A stretch of DNA of 64,000 nt from Planctomycetota bacterium (GTDB lineage: Bacteria; Planctomycetota; Planctomycetia; Pirellulales; Pirellulaceae), in the NCBI GenBank assembly GCA_029259935.1, contig JAJDEH010000432.1:1-64000 (forward strand), read 5' to 3'. Under the pieces are notes generated by a model, which saw nothing but the letters and a program-made list of their open reading frames with translations, searched no databases and was not told where the DNA came from. The position numbers were made by a program, and so were the translations under genes. Positions 26,665-34,834 of the stretch are shown here, piece by piece (positions within the stretch are counted from its first letter, which is position 1; every line of letters starts with the position of its first letter).

Positions 26665-27075
26665 CTAGGGCCCCGTGTAACCGATCGAAGGGTCGCCGAC
26701 GACCGCGATTTCTATATGGTGTCCGTCCGGATCTTGAAAGAAGATTTGACGAATGCCGCCCGCGTTGACTCGATCGACATGATCGATTCCGTGTTCGGCA
26801 AGCGACGACTTGACGGCATCCATGTCGGCGACCCGAAAGGCAACGTGGTTGGCCCGGTTGTCAATCTGGTCGTTTCTTTCCCCCGCCAGACCCTGGTTTT
26901 CAATAATGTGAATCTGCACTCCGTAATTGAATAGCCAAGCTCCCCGAAAATCGAACGGCGGCCGGCGCAATTTTTCGAATCCAAGAACATTGCAATAGAA
27001 GCCCACGGTTTCGTCCAAGTGGCGCGTAACGCGAGCGATATGATGGAGCCCGACGATGGGCAAGGGGGCAGTCAT
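26665..27075 (-). CDS. VOC family protein, glyoxalase I/dioxygenase-like
   Basis: A 136-residue VOC-fold protein. It begins LPIVGLHHIARVTRHLDETV with the His expected as first metal ligand (HHIA), continues FYCNVLGFEKLRRPPFDF, has ANHVAFRVADMDAVK for the second unit, and ends RQIFFQDPDGHHIEIAV, with a Glu as last ligand. The H...H...E pattern resembles glyoxalase I, fosfomycin-resistance and extradiol-type VOC enzymes; the substrate cannot be told. It is unrelated at the sequence level to the VOC gene at 19.4 kb apart from the fold. Convergent with the kinase gene (43 bp between stops). Confidence 0.85.
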   Translation of the reverse strand: MTAPLPIVGLHHIARVTRHLDETVGFYCNVLGFEKLRRPPFDFRGAWLFNYGVQIHIIENQGLAGERNDQIDNRANHVAFRVADMDAVKSSLAEHGIDHVDRVNAGGIRQIFFQDPDGHHIEIAVVGDPSIGYTGP

Positions 27076-27297
27076 GGCGTCTGGGCCTCCGTGAGGAATG
27101 CTAGCTATCGAAGCAACGTCTGCAATATATCCAGAAAGACCAATGCGTTAAAGCAACCGAAGTGAGTCGAGTCTAACGATTAGGGGGCCATGGCGACTAT
27201 GCTTGATTTTGACGATTTTCTCGATTTTGCGGGCGCGTTGGCCGATATCTAATTTGCTTGGCTACGTCCACGGCTCTAGTTGTTAGGGGGAATCGAG

Positions 27298-28167
27298 ATG
27301 CTCCGCGCTTCTTGCCTGTTTGGCATATTGTTATTGCTTGCGACCAGTTCAGGTTGTTGCATCAATCGGTTTGGATGTGGATGTGACGGACTGAACATGA
27401 ATTGCGGCGAGTGTGGTTGCGCCGACGACTGCTACGACACCATCGGCCGATGCCGTGGTTGCGGAGTTGAAGGGGGTGGTTGTGGATGTGATACCGGGTG
27501 CGGTTGCGACACCGGTTGTGGCCGCCAGAGAATTACACCTTATCGCTATGGACGCGGCTGTCTGGACTGCGGCCTCTTTGATTGCCTGTTCGCACAATTC
27601 TCCTGCATGAGTCGAAGTTTGATCTGTCCCGGCGGCTGCGGCGAAGTTTACTTCGATGAATGGCTCAGCGATCCCCCGGACTGCTGTGATCCCTGTAATC
27701 CCTGTGGCGATTGGACCGCCAAGGGCTGCTGCCTGCCACAGGAATGCCGTATGTATGATCCCAATGGTTTCGGGTATCGTCCCGGCGGCCGGTGTGGATG
27801 CGGTCGAGGGTGTGGCTGTGGTGCTAGGAGCGACTGTGGTTGCGATGGTGGCCCTGGGTTCGTGGGGTATCGCGACGGTGGCCATCGGCTCGCTGCCCGC
27901 GACGCGCACTGTTCCTCATGCAACCAAGGACGAACGGCGCCAGGTTTCGACCTGCAACCGGGCGAAACAATCATTCACGAGTCACCAGTTCACAGCGCAT
28001 CGCGCCCCACGCGGCGAGAACGACGCGCTCCGACTCGCGCGGCGCGTCAGCCAACGCCCGCGGTTTCTCCTCAAAGCTATGAATCGAAGAGTCAGGTGAT
28101 TTGGCCCGACGAAACTCCTGTCTCCACGACCAGGACGGGCCGCTATGGAAGCCGTTTCGCGCGTTGA
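27298..28167 (+). CDS. Exported cysteine- and glycine-rich protein, possible lipoprotein
   Basis: A 289-residue protein with a hydrophobic signal (CLFGILLLLATSSGCC) that ends in a possible lipobox around C20; the -3 Ser makes the lipobox atypical. Some 37 cysteines follow within residues 20-208, many as CGC, CGCD and CxxC units (for example GCGCDTGCGCDTGCG), then a Cys-free Arg/Pro-rich tail of about 80 residues. No known domain is recognised. Such density suggests a disulfide-rich envelope protein or a metal binder in the periplasm. The start is ATG 27298 with AGGGGGA upstream; an earlier in-frame ATG at 27280 lacks that support. A strong terminator follows the stop. Confidence 0.75.
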   Translation: MLRASCLFGILLLLATSSGCCINRFGCGCDGLNMNCGECGCADDCYDTIGRCRGCGVEGGGCGCDTGCGCDTGCGRQRITPYRYGRGCLDCGLFDCLFAQFSCMSRSLICPGGCGEVYFDEWLSDPPDCCDPCNPCGDWTAKGCCLPQECRMYDPNGFGYRPGGRCGCGRGCGCGARSDCGCDGGPGFVGYRDGGHRLAARDAHCSSCNQGRTAPGFDLQPGETIIHESPVHSASRPTRRERRAPTRAARQPTPAVSPQSYESKSQVIWPDETPVSTTRTGRYGSRFAR

Positions 28168-28195
28168 TAAAAACTCGCCATCGCATACACTGACA

Positions 28196-28226
28196 AACCG
28201 AGCCGCGCGGGTGGCTCGGTTTTTTT
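28196..28226 (+). terminator. Rho-independent terminator after the Cys-rich gene
   Basis: Stem ACCGAGCC (28197-28204) / GGCTCGGT (28213-28220), eight-base loop, followed by a run of seven T. It ends one base before the earliest ATG of the next gene. Confidence 0.88.
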
Positions 28227-28244
28227 ATGCGATGGACTCAGCCG

Positions 28245-29936
28245 ATGGCACTCTCTGGAATTGAAGCCCTGCTCGAACTGCTGGCAGGATTTGGCGTCGA
28301 GCGGATTTTCGGGAATCCTGGCACCACCGAACTGCCGCTGAACGACGCGCTGGCCACCGATTCGCGGTTTCAGTATATCCTCGGGTTGCAGGAAATACCG
28401 GTGATGGCGATGGCCGATGGATTCGCCATGGCGTCCGGAAAACCGGCAGTTGTCAATCTGCATGTAAGCTGCGGATTAGGCAACGCGATGGGCATGCTGT
28501 ACAACGCCTATCGAGAAGGCACGCCGTTGCTCGTCACAGCCGGCCAACAGGACCGCCGGCTTCTAATGGAAGAACCCATTCTAGCCGGCGACCTCGTTTC
28601 AGTTGCCCGGCCCTGGACCAAGTGGTCGGTTGAAGTGCAGCGCGTCGAGGATCTGCCCGTCGTTGTGCGCCGCGCCGTGCAAACCGCCCTGACGCCGCCG
28701 ACCGGTCCGGTCTTTCTCTCGCTGCCGATCGACATGCAGCGCGAAACGGCCTACGCCCTCGACATGACTCCCATTTCAATTCCCGATCCTCACGTTCGCC
28801 CACCCAGTGCGGCGCTGTCGCGAGCGGTTGATGTACTGTGCGGGGCGAAGCAACCGGGCATCTTGGCCGGCAGTCGGGTCACCGAGCGAGAGGCGGTCGG
28901 GCCACTCGTTCAAGTTGCCGAATTGCTGGGCGCTCCGGTCATGTACGAGTGTGGGGCAACCCACGGCAGAATGTCGTTTCCGGCTGATCACCCGCTGAAT
29001 GGACAAAGTCTGCCGCTGTGGTCACCCGAGGTTCGCGACCGGTTGGCCGATTTCGACGTGTTGTTGGTCGTCGGCATGGACGTGCTGCGCCAGTATGTCT
29101 ACCACGAACCATCCCGCGCCATTCCGGAAACCTGTCGCCTGGTCCACATCGATGAAGATCCCTGGCAATTGGGGAAGAATTATCCGGTCGAAGTAGGCGT
29201 CATCGGGCATACGCGAATAACCCTCACCGAGATGGCGGAACAACTCGAGGAACAAATGACTTCGGCCGAGCGGGCGCGGGCCAGCGAGCGAACCACGAAA
29301 CATGCCAGCAAGCACACGGCGGCGCGCGAAGCTCTGCGCGCTGCCGCCACGTCCGAACAAGACGCACGTCCCATGACGCCGTTGGCGCTAATGAGTGCCA
29401 TCGCGGACGTGCTGCCGGCTGACGTGGCCGTGATTGAAGAATCGGTGACAACTACGAACAACGTCTTCGAACGCCTGGGAGCGCTAAAAAACACAACGGG
29501 TTACTTTGCCCATCGTGGCTGGTCGTTGGGTTGGGGGCTTGGCTGTGCCCTAGGCGTCAAGATGGCTTGGCCCGATCGACCCGTGCTGGCGATGCTGGGC
29601 GAAGGCGCGGCGATGTATGGAATCCAAGGGCTCTGGTCGGCCGCCCGCTACCACATTCCCGTGACGTTCGTCATTTGCAATAACGCCGAATACCAAATTC
29701 TAAAGACCGGCGCGGAAGGGCTCGGCCTACCAAATGCCAAACGCGGGAAGTTTGTGGGGCTCGACCTGACGGGCCCGCAGGTTGATTTTGTCAGCCTCGC
29801 TGAATCGCTGGGTGTTCCCGCTCGTCGCGTCAGCGAACCTGACGAACTGCGTGAAGCGGTCAAGACGTCACTGGCCGGCGATCAACCGTGTCTAATCGAT
29901 GTTCCCATTTCGCCACGCAAATCACAATCGGCGTAA
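28245..29936 (+). CDS. Thiamine-diphosphate enzyme, benzoylformate decarboxylase-like
   Basis: A 563-residue ThDP enzyme of the pyruvate oxidase/2-oxoacid decarboxylase superfamily. The N-terminal Pyr domain has FGNPGTTELP (residues 22-31, compare FGNPGSNELP of benzoylformate decarboxylase), the activating Glu50 in GLQE, and His73 in NLHVSCG, the equivalent of the decarboxylase catalytic His70. The ThDP/Mg domain motif is present but altered: GEG at 452-454 (Glu453 where GDG is normal), ending in VICNN. It would decarboxylate an aromatic or branched 2-oxoacid; acetolactate-synthase-like activity is an alternative. ATG 28227 is an alternative start. No Shine-Dalgarno is visible, and the gene follows a terminator directly. 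Confidence 0.85.
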   Translation: MALSGIEALLELLAGFGVERIFGNPGTTELPLNDALATDSRFQYILGLQEIPVMAMADGFAMASGKPAVVNLHVSCGLGNAMGMLYNAYREGTPLLVTAGQQDRRLLMEEPILAGDLVSVARPWTKWSVEVQRVEDLPVVVRRAVQTALTPPTGPVFLSLPIDMQRETAYALDMTPISIPDPHVRPPSAALSRAVDVLCGAKQPGILAGSRVTEREAVGPLVQVAELLGAPVMYECGATHGRMSFPADHPLNGQSLPLWSPEVRDRLADFDVLLVVGMDVLRQYVYHEPSRAIPETCRLVHIDEDPWQLGKNYPVEVGVIGHTRITLTEMAEQLEEQMTSAERARASERTTKHASKHTAAREALRAAATSEQDARPMTPLALMSAIADVLPADVAVIEESVTTTNNVFERLGALKNTTGYFAHRGWSLGWGLGCALGVKMAWPDRPVLAMLGEGAAMYGIQGLWSAARYHIPVTFVICNNAEYQILKTGAEGLGLPNAKRGKFVGLDLTGPQVDFVSLAESLGVPARRVSEPDELREAVKTSLAGDQPCLIDVPISPRKSQSA

Positions 29937-30499
29937 CGATTTGCCAACGCCGTGAATCGGTGTTGAGGAAAAGAAAAAGTCGGCGTGGGGAAGGATTGCG
30001 ACCTACCAAACATGGTTGGGCAGCGCCGGCAGATCGCTCACCAACCCCACACTCGGACTTTTGGGGCAAGGTTATCAGTAGTTCGAGGAAAGTCGCCGGA
30101 TATCGGTGTTTCTCTCGGACTACCATATTTATCGAACCTGTGTGACACGAATTTTGGAAATCGTTCGATGTGACTGGCTCGGCATCGCCGCGCCCGTTCT
30201 TATTCCGCGTTAATACCGCTGAGTGGCGCTCTGCCGTGAGTTGTTTGAAAGAGCGTCAATGTTTCGAGCGATCGCCGCTCGGCAGAACAAGACCTTGGTC
30301 GCTCGCGCGGCAAACCGGCGATCGCAAACGCATTGCCGCCGTGACCGTGGACCCCTAAAATCAATCTATGTTGGCCTTTACAGCAATCTCGCTGACTGCA
30401 TTTTTGTAGTAGGTTATTAAATGCCCACGGCTGACGTTCACCAATATCCGTACCCTCGACGGAGGGGTGGCTACGATTCCGGACGAGAGAGAGGTCAAG
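29937..30499. other. Gene-free region, 563 bp
   Basis: No supported gene on either strand; the long minus-strand frame here is antisense to the MoxR gene. The segment must hold the promoter of the MoxR operon. I see a TTTTTGTAGTAGGTTATTAAATG stretch near 30400-30422 and short dyads around 30270-30290 but no confident promoter boxes. Confidence 0.45.
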
Positions 30500-31522
30500 T
30501 TGGCAACGAAACAGCGTAATCTGGGCGATATTCTCCAAGAGTTCAGTCAGCATCGTCAGGTCATGCAGCAAGAGCTGCAGAAGGTGATTGTCGGGCAACA
30601 AGAAGTCATCGAGCAGATGTTTGCCGCCATCTTCACTCGAGGCCACTGCCTGCTGGAGGGCGTGCCCGGATTGGCCAAGACGCTGATGGTCAGCACGCTG
30701 GCCCGAATTCTGGATGTGGGCTTCAAACGGATTCAGTTCACTCCCGACCTGATGCCCTCCGATATCACCGGCACCAATGTGCTGGACGAAGATGAGAATG
30801 GCCGCCGCCAGTTTCGTTTCGTTCAGGGTCCGATCTTCACGAACATTCTGCTGGCCGACGAAATCAACCGCACGCCGCCCAAGACACAAGCCGCCTTGCT
30901 GCAAGCGATGCAGGAATATGAAGTGACGGCCGGTCGCGAAACGTACAACTTGCCCGAACCGTTCTTCACCATCGCCACGCAAAACCCGATCGAACAGGAA
31001 GGCACCTATCCGCTGCCCGAAGCGCAGCTCGATCGCTTTATGTTCAATATCAAGGTGGGCTATCCTTCGGCGGAGGAAGAAGAACGCATCCTGTCGGTAA
31101 CCACGCGGCAGGAGAAGGCGGAGGTCAATAAAGTTCTGTCGGCCAAGGCGATCGTCAACGTGCAGAAGTTGGTCAGCAGCGTGGCGGTCAGCGAGTTCAT
31201 CGTGAAGTACGTGTCCCGGTTGGTTCGGGCGACACGACCGAAAGATGAAACCGCCCCCGATTTTGTAAAGGAACTTGTCGACTGGGGCGCGGGTCCGCGG
31301 GCCGGCCAGTTTCTGATCAACGGCGGCAAGGCGATCGCGGCCATGGAAGGGCGGTTTTCGGTGGCCGTGGACGATGTTCGTAAGATCGCCGAGCCGGTGT
31401 TGCGTCATCGTATCAGCACCAACTTTCAGGCCCAAGCCGAAGGGATGACCACCGAAGATATCATCGAGCGGTTGATCCAAAAAATTCCGCTTCCAGAAGT
31501 CGATAAATTCTCCGGGCGCTAA
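30500..31522 (+). CDS. MoxR family AAA+ ATPase
   Basis: A 340-residue AAA+ ATPase of the MoxR class. Walker A GVPGLAKT at 54-61, Walker B LLADEINR with D120-E121, sensor 1 region [20 protein letters not shown] (159-178) and the C-terminal AAA lid ([20 protein letters not shown]) are all intact. MoxR proteins act as chaperones that insert cofactors or mature protein complexes together with VWA proteins, which are encoded next. The start is uncertain: TTG 30500 has AGAGAGAGG five bases upstream, whereas GTG 30467, adding 11 residues, has GGAGG only one base away. First gene of a four-gene operon with gaps of 17-19 bp. Confidence 0.93.
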   Translation: MATKQRNLGDILQEFSQHRQVMQQELQKVIVGQQEVIEQMFAAIFTRGHCLLEGVPGLAKTLMVSTLARILDVGFKRIQFTPDLMPSDITGTNVLDEDENGRRQFRFVQGPIFTNILLADEINRTPPKTQAALLQAMQEYEVTAGRETYNLPEPFFTIATQNPIEQEGTYPLPEAQLDRFMFNIKVGYPSAEEEERILSVTTRQEKAEVNKVLSAKAIVNVQKLVSSVAVSEFIVKYVSRLVRATRPKDETAPDFVKELVDWGAGPRAGQFLINGGKAIAAMEGRFSVAVDDVRKIAEPVLRHRISTNFQAQAEGMTTEDIIERLIQKIPLPEVDKFSGR

Positions 31523-31539
31523 AGGGTCGGCCGGCGCGC

Positions 31540-32433
31540 ATGTCTGTCGAAAAATATCTCAAACCCGAGGTGATCAACCAGATCAAGCGGCTGGACCTGC
31601 GCGCCCAGTTCGTGGTCAAGGGTTTTATGCAAGGGCTGCACGCCAGTCCGTTTCATGGGTTTTCGGTCGAATTCAGCGAACATCGAAAGTACACGCACGG
31701 CGACGACCCGAAGGACATCGATTGGCTGGTCTATGCCAAGACCGACAAGTACTACATCAAGAAGTTTGAATCGGAAACCAACATCACCGGCTATTTGGTG
31801 ATGGATCTCAGCCAGTCGATGGCCTACACCTACCGGCAAGAACTGACCAAGTTCGACTATGCGATCTGCTTGGCCGCGTCACTATGTTATTTGATGATTT
31901 CCCAACAAGATCCGGTGGGCCTGATTACGTTCGATCAACGGCTGCGCGATAGCCTGGCACCAAGGTCGAATCGTACTCAGTTGGGAAATCTGCTGTCACT
32001 GCTCTCCAATCTCAAACCAAGCGGTGAAACCGACATCGCCAAAAGCTTGACACAGATCGCGGCCATGTTGAAACATCAGAGCTTGGTCATGATCTTTTCC
32101 GACTTGCTGGCCGATCCCGAGCCGGTGATTCAGTCGTTGCACCGTCTGCGGCATGGCGGGCACGATGTCATCTTGTTTCATATTCTGGATGAGGCCGAAG
32201 TGAGTTTCCCTTTCAGCGGCATGGTCGAATTGGAAGAACCGGAGACGGGCGAAAAATTGCAGGTGGACGCCAGTAGCTTTCGTCAAGACTACGCGGCGGA
32301 AGTCGAGGCATTTCGCGAACAGTATCGTCGCGATTGCTCGCAGAGCGGCATCGACTACGTGGCACTGGACACGAGCATGCAATTCGACAAAGCGCTGCTA
32401 GAGTATCTGCTCAGCCGCCGAGCGAGAGGGTAA
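31540..32433 (+). CDS. DUF58 domain protein (VWA-like)
   Basis: A 297-residue cytosolic protein. The DUF58 signature EHRKYTHGDDPKDIDWLVYA lies at residues 47-66, followed by the metal-site-like D89-L-S91-Q-S93 of a VWA fold (VMDLSQSMAY) and the IFSDLLADPEPV region. DUF58 proteins are regular partners of MoxR ATPases and are thought to present substrates or metals in complex maturation. It lacks the long membrane N-terminus found in some DUF58 proteins. It sits 17 bp after MoxR and 18 bp before the first membrane VWA gene. Confidence 0.93.
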   Translation: MSVEKYLKPEVINQIKRLDLRAQFVVKGFMQGLHASPFHGFSVEFSEHRKYTHGDDPKDIDWLVYAKTDKYYIKKFESETNITGYLVMDLSQSMAYTYRQELTKFDYAICLAASLCYLMISQQDPVGLITFDQRLRDSLAPRSNRTQLGNLLSLLSNLKPSGETDIAKSLTQIAAMLKHQSLVMIFSDLLADPEPVIQSLHRLRHGGHDVILFHILDEAEVSFPFSGMVELEEPETGEKLQVDASSFRQDYAAEVEAFREQYRRDCSQSGIDYVALDTSMQFDKALLEYLLSRRARG

Positions 32434-32451
32434 AGGCCAAGGCACTCCGTT

Positions 32452-34815
32452 ATGTCGATCGCCAATCCTATCTTACTGATGCTGGGCGGCCTGTTCATGG
32501 CGATCCCAATCGTGCTGCACTTGGTAATGCAGCGCAAGCCCAAGCACTTGATTTTTCCGGCGCTGCGGTTTGTCAAACAACGCCGCGAAACCAATCGCCG
32601 CCGCCTACAATTGCGGCACTGGCTGCTGTTGTTGCTGCGGTGTTTGGCGATTTTCGTCGTCGCGGCGGCCCTCGCCCGGCCTAGCACTAGTTCCGCGCTG
32701 ATCGGCAACTGGCTGATCATCGGCGTCGTGGCGATCTTGCTGGTGCTGGTCATTCTGTTGACAGTGCTGGCCTGGATCGACGGCAAAGGGCGATTGCTGA
32801 AGGGCGTGTTGACCGCGACATCGGTCGCCGGGGCGGTGGCACTCATCGCGCTGCTGTCCGTCACACTGGCCAAGGGATCGGACCTGAACATCGGCGACCG
32901 CCAGGCACCGGTTGCCGCCGTCTTGGTCGTCGACACCTCGCCCCGCATGCAGTATCGCCAAACGAACCAGACGCGATTGGAAGCGGCGAAAAAGGTGGCG
33001 ACCTCGCTTGCCGAAAAGATGCCCGTGGGCAGCCAGCTTTCCGTGGTCGATTCGCGACGTAGCGAACCGTTCTTTTCCGCGGATCTTGGCGAGGCGCTCA
33101 AGAGCATCGATTCGCTGGACACGAACTATGTAACGCAGCCGCTTGTTTCAACACTTGAAAAGTCGGTCCGCCTCGTCCAAGACACGGAATATCAGCGAAA
33201 AGAAGTCTATGTCGTAACCGACATGTCGGCCGCGGCTTGGGCCGGCGACTCGCGGGGCACGTTAAAGAAGCGGCTTGAGCAGGCCGACGACGTGACCGTT
33301 TATGTTATCGACGTGGGAGTTCGCGAGCCGGAGAATTATTCGCTAGGCCAATTGCGGTTGGATGCCGAGTCGATACCGGTCAGCGGCGATTTACATTTAA
33401 CAACTCAGTTGCGGCGGCTCGGCTCGTCGGGCGAACGGACTATCGAACTGAGATTGGAAAAGCCGGATTTGACCAAGCCCGTCATGCTCGACGGAAAACT
33501 GCAATTACCTTCCCAGGCTTGGCTTCGCAAAACCACGACCAAGTTGGACGCCGATTCGGCTCAGCAGATCGAGTTTTACCTTGGCGGACTGGAACCGGGC
33601 GTCCATCAAGGACAAGTGCGCATCGTCGAAGAAGACGGACTGGCGGTCGACAATCAACGGTACTTTGCCATTGAAGTCCGCGAAGCTTGGCCGATCTTGG
33701 TCGTAAATCCTCAGGGTGGCACGCATACCTTCTTGACCGAATCGCTCGCGCCTTACGAACTGCGCCAGACCGGCAAGTCCCGTTATGACTGCCAAGTGAT
33801 CGAGGCCGATCAACTCGCGCTGACTGATTTAACAAACTACGCGGCGGTCGCCATACTGGATCCTGGTCCGCTGTCTCCGGCCGTGTGGCAGCACCTGGTC
33901 GACTATGTTACCGGGGGCGGCGGCCTGGCGGTGTTTTTGGGACACAACGCCCAAGCCGATGACTCGTTCAATGGCCAGATCGCTCAGCAACTGCTGGGCG
34001 GCAAGCTGGCGGATCTGGTCGCAAGGACGGGTGGCGAGCTGTATCTGGCCACGCCCACGACGTTTGATCATCCGGTCAACGCCGAGTTTCGGTCGTTCGG
34101 ATCGTCGGTACCGTGGCGGGCGCATCCGATTCACCGTCATTGGGTGTTTGCCGAACAGGCCGAACCATCGACCGTCGTGTTTCGTTACGGCAATACCCGG
34201 CCCGCGCTGGTCGAAAGGCAAGTCGGCCGCGGACGAGCTTTCACGATGACAACACCCATTTCCGACCCGTCCAACCCGCTTGGCCGGCGAGCTTGGAATG
34301 AACTGCCGCTGGGCAACGCCTGGCCTTACTTTGTCCTGATGAATAAGATTTTTTCCTATCTGGTCGCGAGCGGCGATACGCGGCTTAACTACTTGGTCGG
34401 ACAGAGCGCGGCGTTGGGCAACGATGAAAGTGAGTTTCCCGACAAGTACACGCTGTTCTTTCCGGCCGGAATACCGCAGCCGGTTCAGTCGAAGGAAAAA
34501 CGCGTCGTGATTTCGGCGACGACTCGGCCCGGCGCGTATCGACTGCGAGGCAGTCGGGACGGTGCCGTGGTGCGCGGGTTCAGCGTCAACGTTCCCACCG
34601 AAGAGACCGATCTGACGCCGACGAACTCCAAGCGACTTGACGAAGTCCTGGGCGCTGATCGTTATCAATTCGCCCGTGACCAAAACGAGATCAAGCGCGG
34701 CCAGGGCGAAGCGCGGCTGGGTCGTGAGTTCTATCCGATGCTGGTCGCCGTCTTGGTGGTGATATTGGCCATGGAGTTGCTAATGGCGAATCGATTCTAT
34801 CGCAAGGAGCCGTGA
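32452..34815 (+). CDS. BatA-type membrane protein with VWA and GATase-like domains
   Basis: A 787-residue membrane protein. The N-terminus has the BatA signature (IANPILLMLGGLFMAIPIVL, residues 3-22, then HLVMQRKPKHLIFPALRF), further helices around 55-75 and 86-140, and a VWA-type domain starting VVDTSPRMQYR (D161-T-S163). A long periplasmic stretch follows (about 330-750), including a class I glutamine amidotransferase-like region (YVTGGGGLAVFLGHNAQ), then a C-terminal helix (YPMLVAVLVVILAMELLMAN). The VWA MIDAS motif is imperfect (DxSxR rather than DxSxS). Role by context: envelope part of a MoxR/VWA chaperone or stress system. Confidence 0.88.
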   Translation: MSIANPILLMLGGLFMAIPIVLHLVMQRKPKHLIFPALRFVKQRRETNRRRLQLRHWLLLLLRCLAIFVVAAALARPSTSSALIGNWLIIGVVAILLVLVILLTVLAWIDGKGRLLKGVLTATSVAGAVALIALLSVTLAKGSDLNIGDRQAPVAAVLVVDTSPRMQYRQTNQTRLEAAKKVATSLAEKMPVGSQLSVVDSRRSEPFFSADLGEALKSIDSLDTNYVTQPLVSTLEKSVRLVQDTEYQRKEVYVVTDMSAAAWAGDSRGTLKKRLEQADDVTVYVIDVGVREPENYSLGQLRLDAESIPVSGDLHLTTQLRRLGSSGERTIELRLEKPDLTKPVMLDGKLQLPSQAWLRKTTTKLDADSAQQIEFYLGGLEPGVHQGQVRIVEEDGLAVDNQRYFAIEVREAWPILVVNPQGGTHTFLTESLAPYELRQTGKSRYDCQVIEADQLALTDLTNYAAVAILDPGPLSPAVWQHLVDYVTGGGGLAVFLGHNAQADDSFNGQIAQQLLGGKLADLVARTGGELYLATPTTFDHPVNAEFRSFGSSVPWRAHPIHRHWVFAEQAEPSTVVFRYGNTRPALVERQVGRGRAFTMTTPISDPSNPLGRRAWNELPLGNAWPYFVLMNKIFSYLVASGDTRLNYLVGQSAALGNDESEFPDKYTLFFPAGIPQPVQSKEKRVVISATTRPGAYRLRGSRDGAVVRGFSVNVPTEETDLTPTNSKRLDEVLGADRYQFARDQNEIKRGQGEARLGREFYPMLVAVLVVILAMELLMANRFYRKEP

Positions 34816-34834
34816 CGGCACGGCCAGGCGTATC

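Noticed and set aside
30200..31480. Long minus-strand reading frame of 426 codons
   Set aside because: It lies antisense to the MoxR gene, whose motifs are perfect; its translation shows no domain and its start region is in the promoter area.
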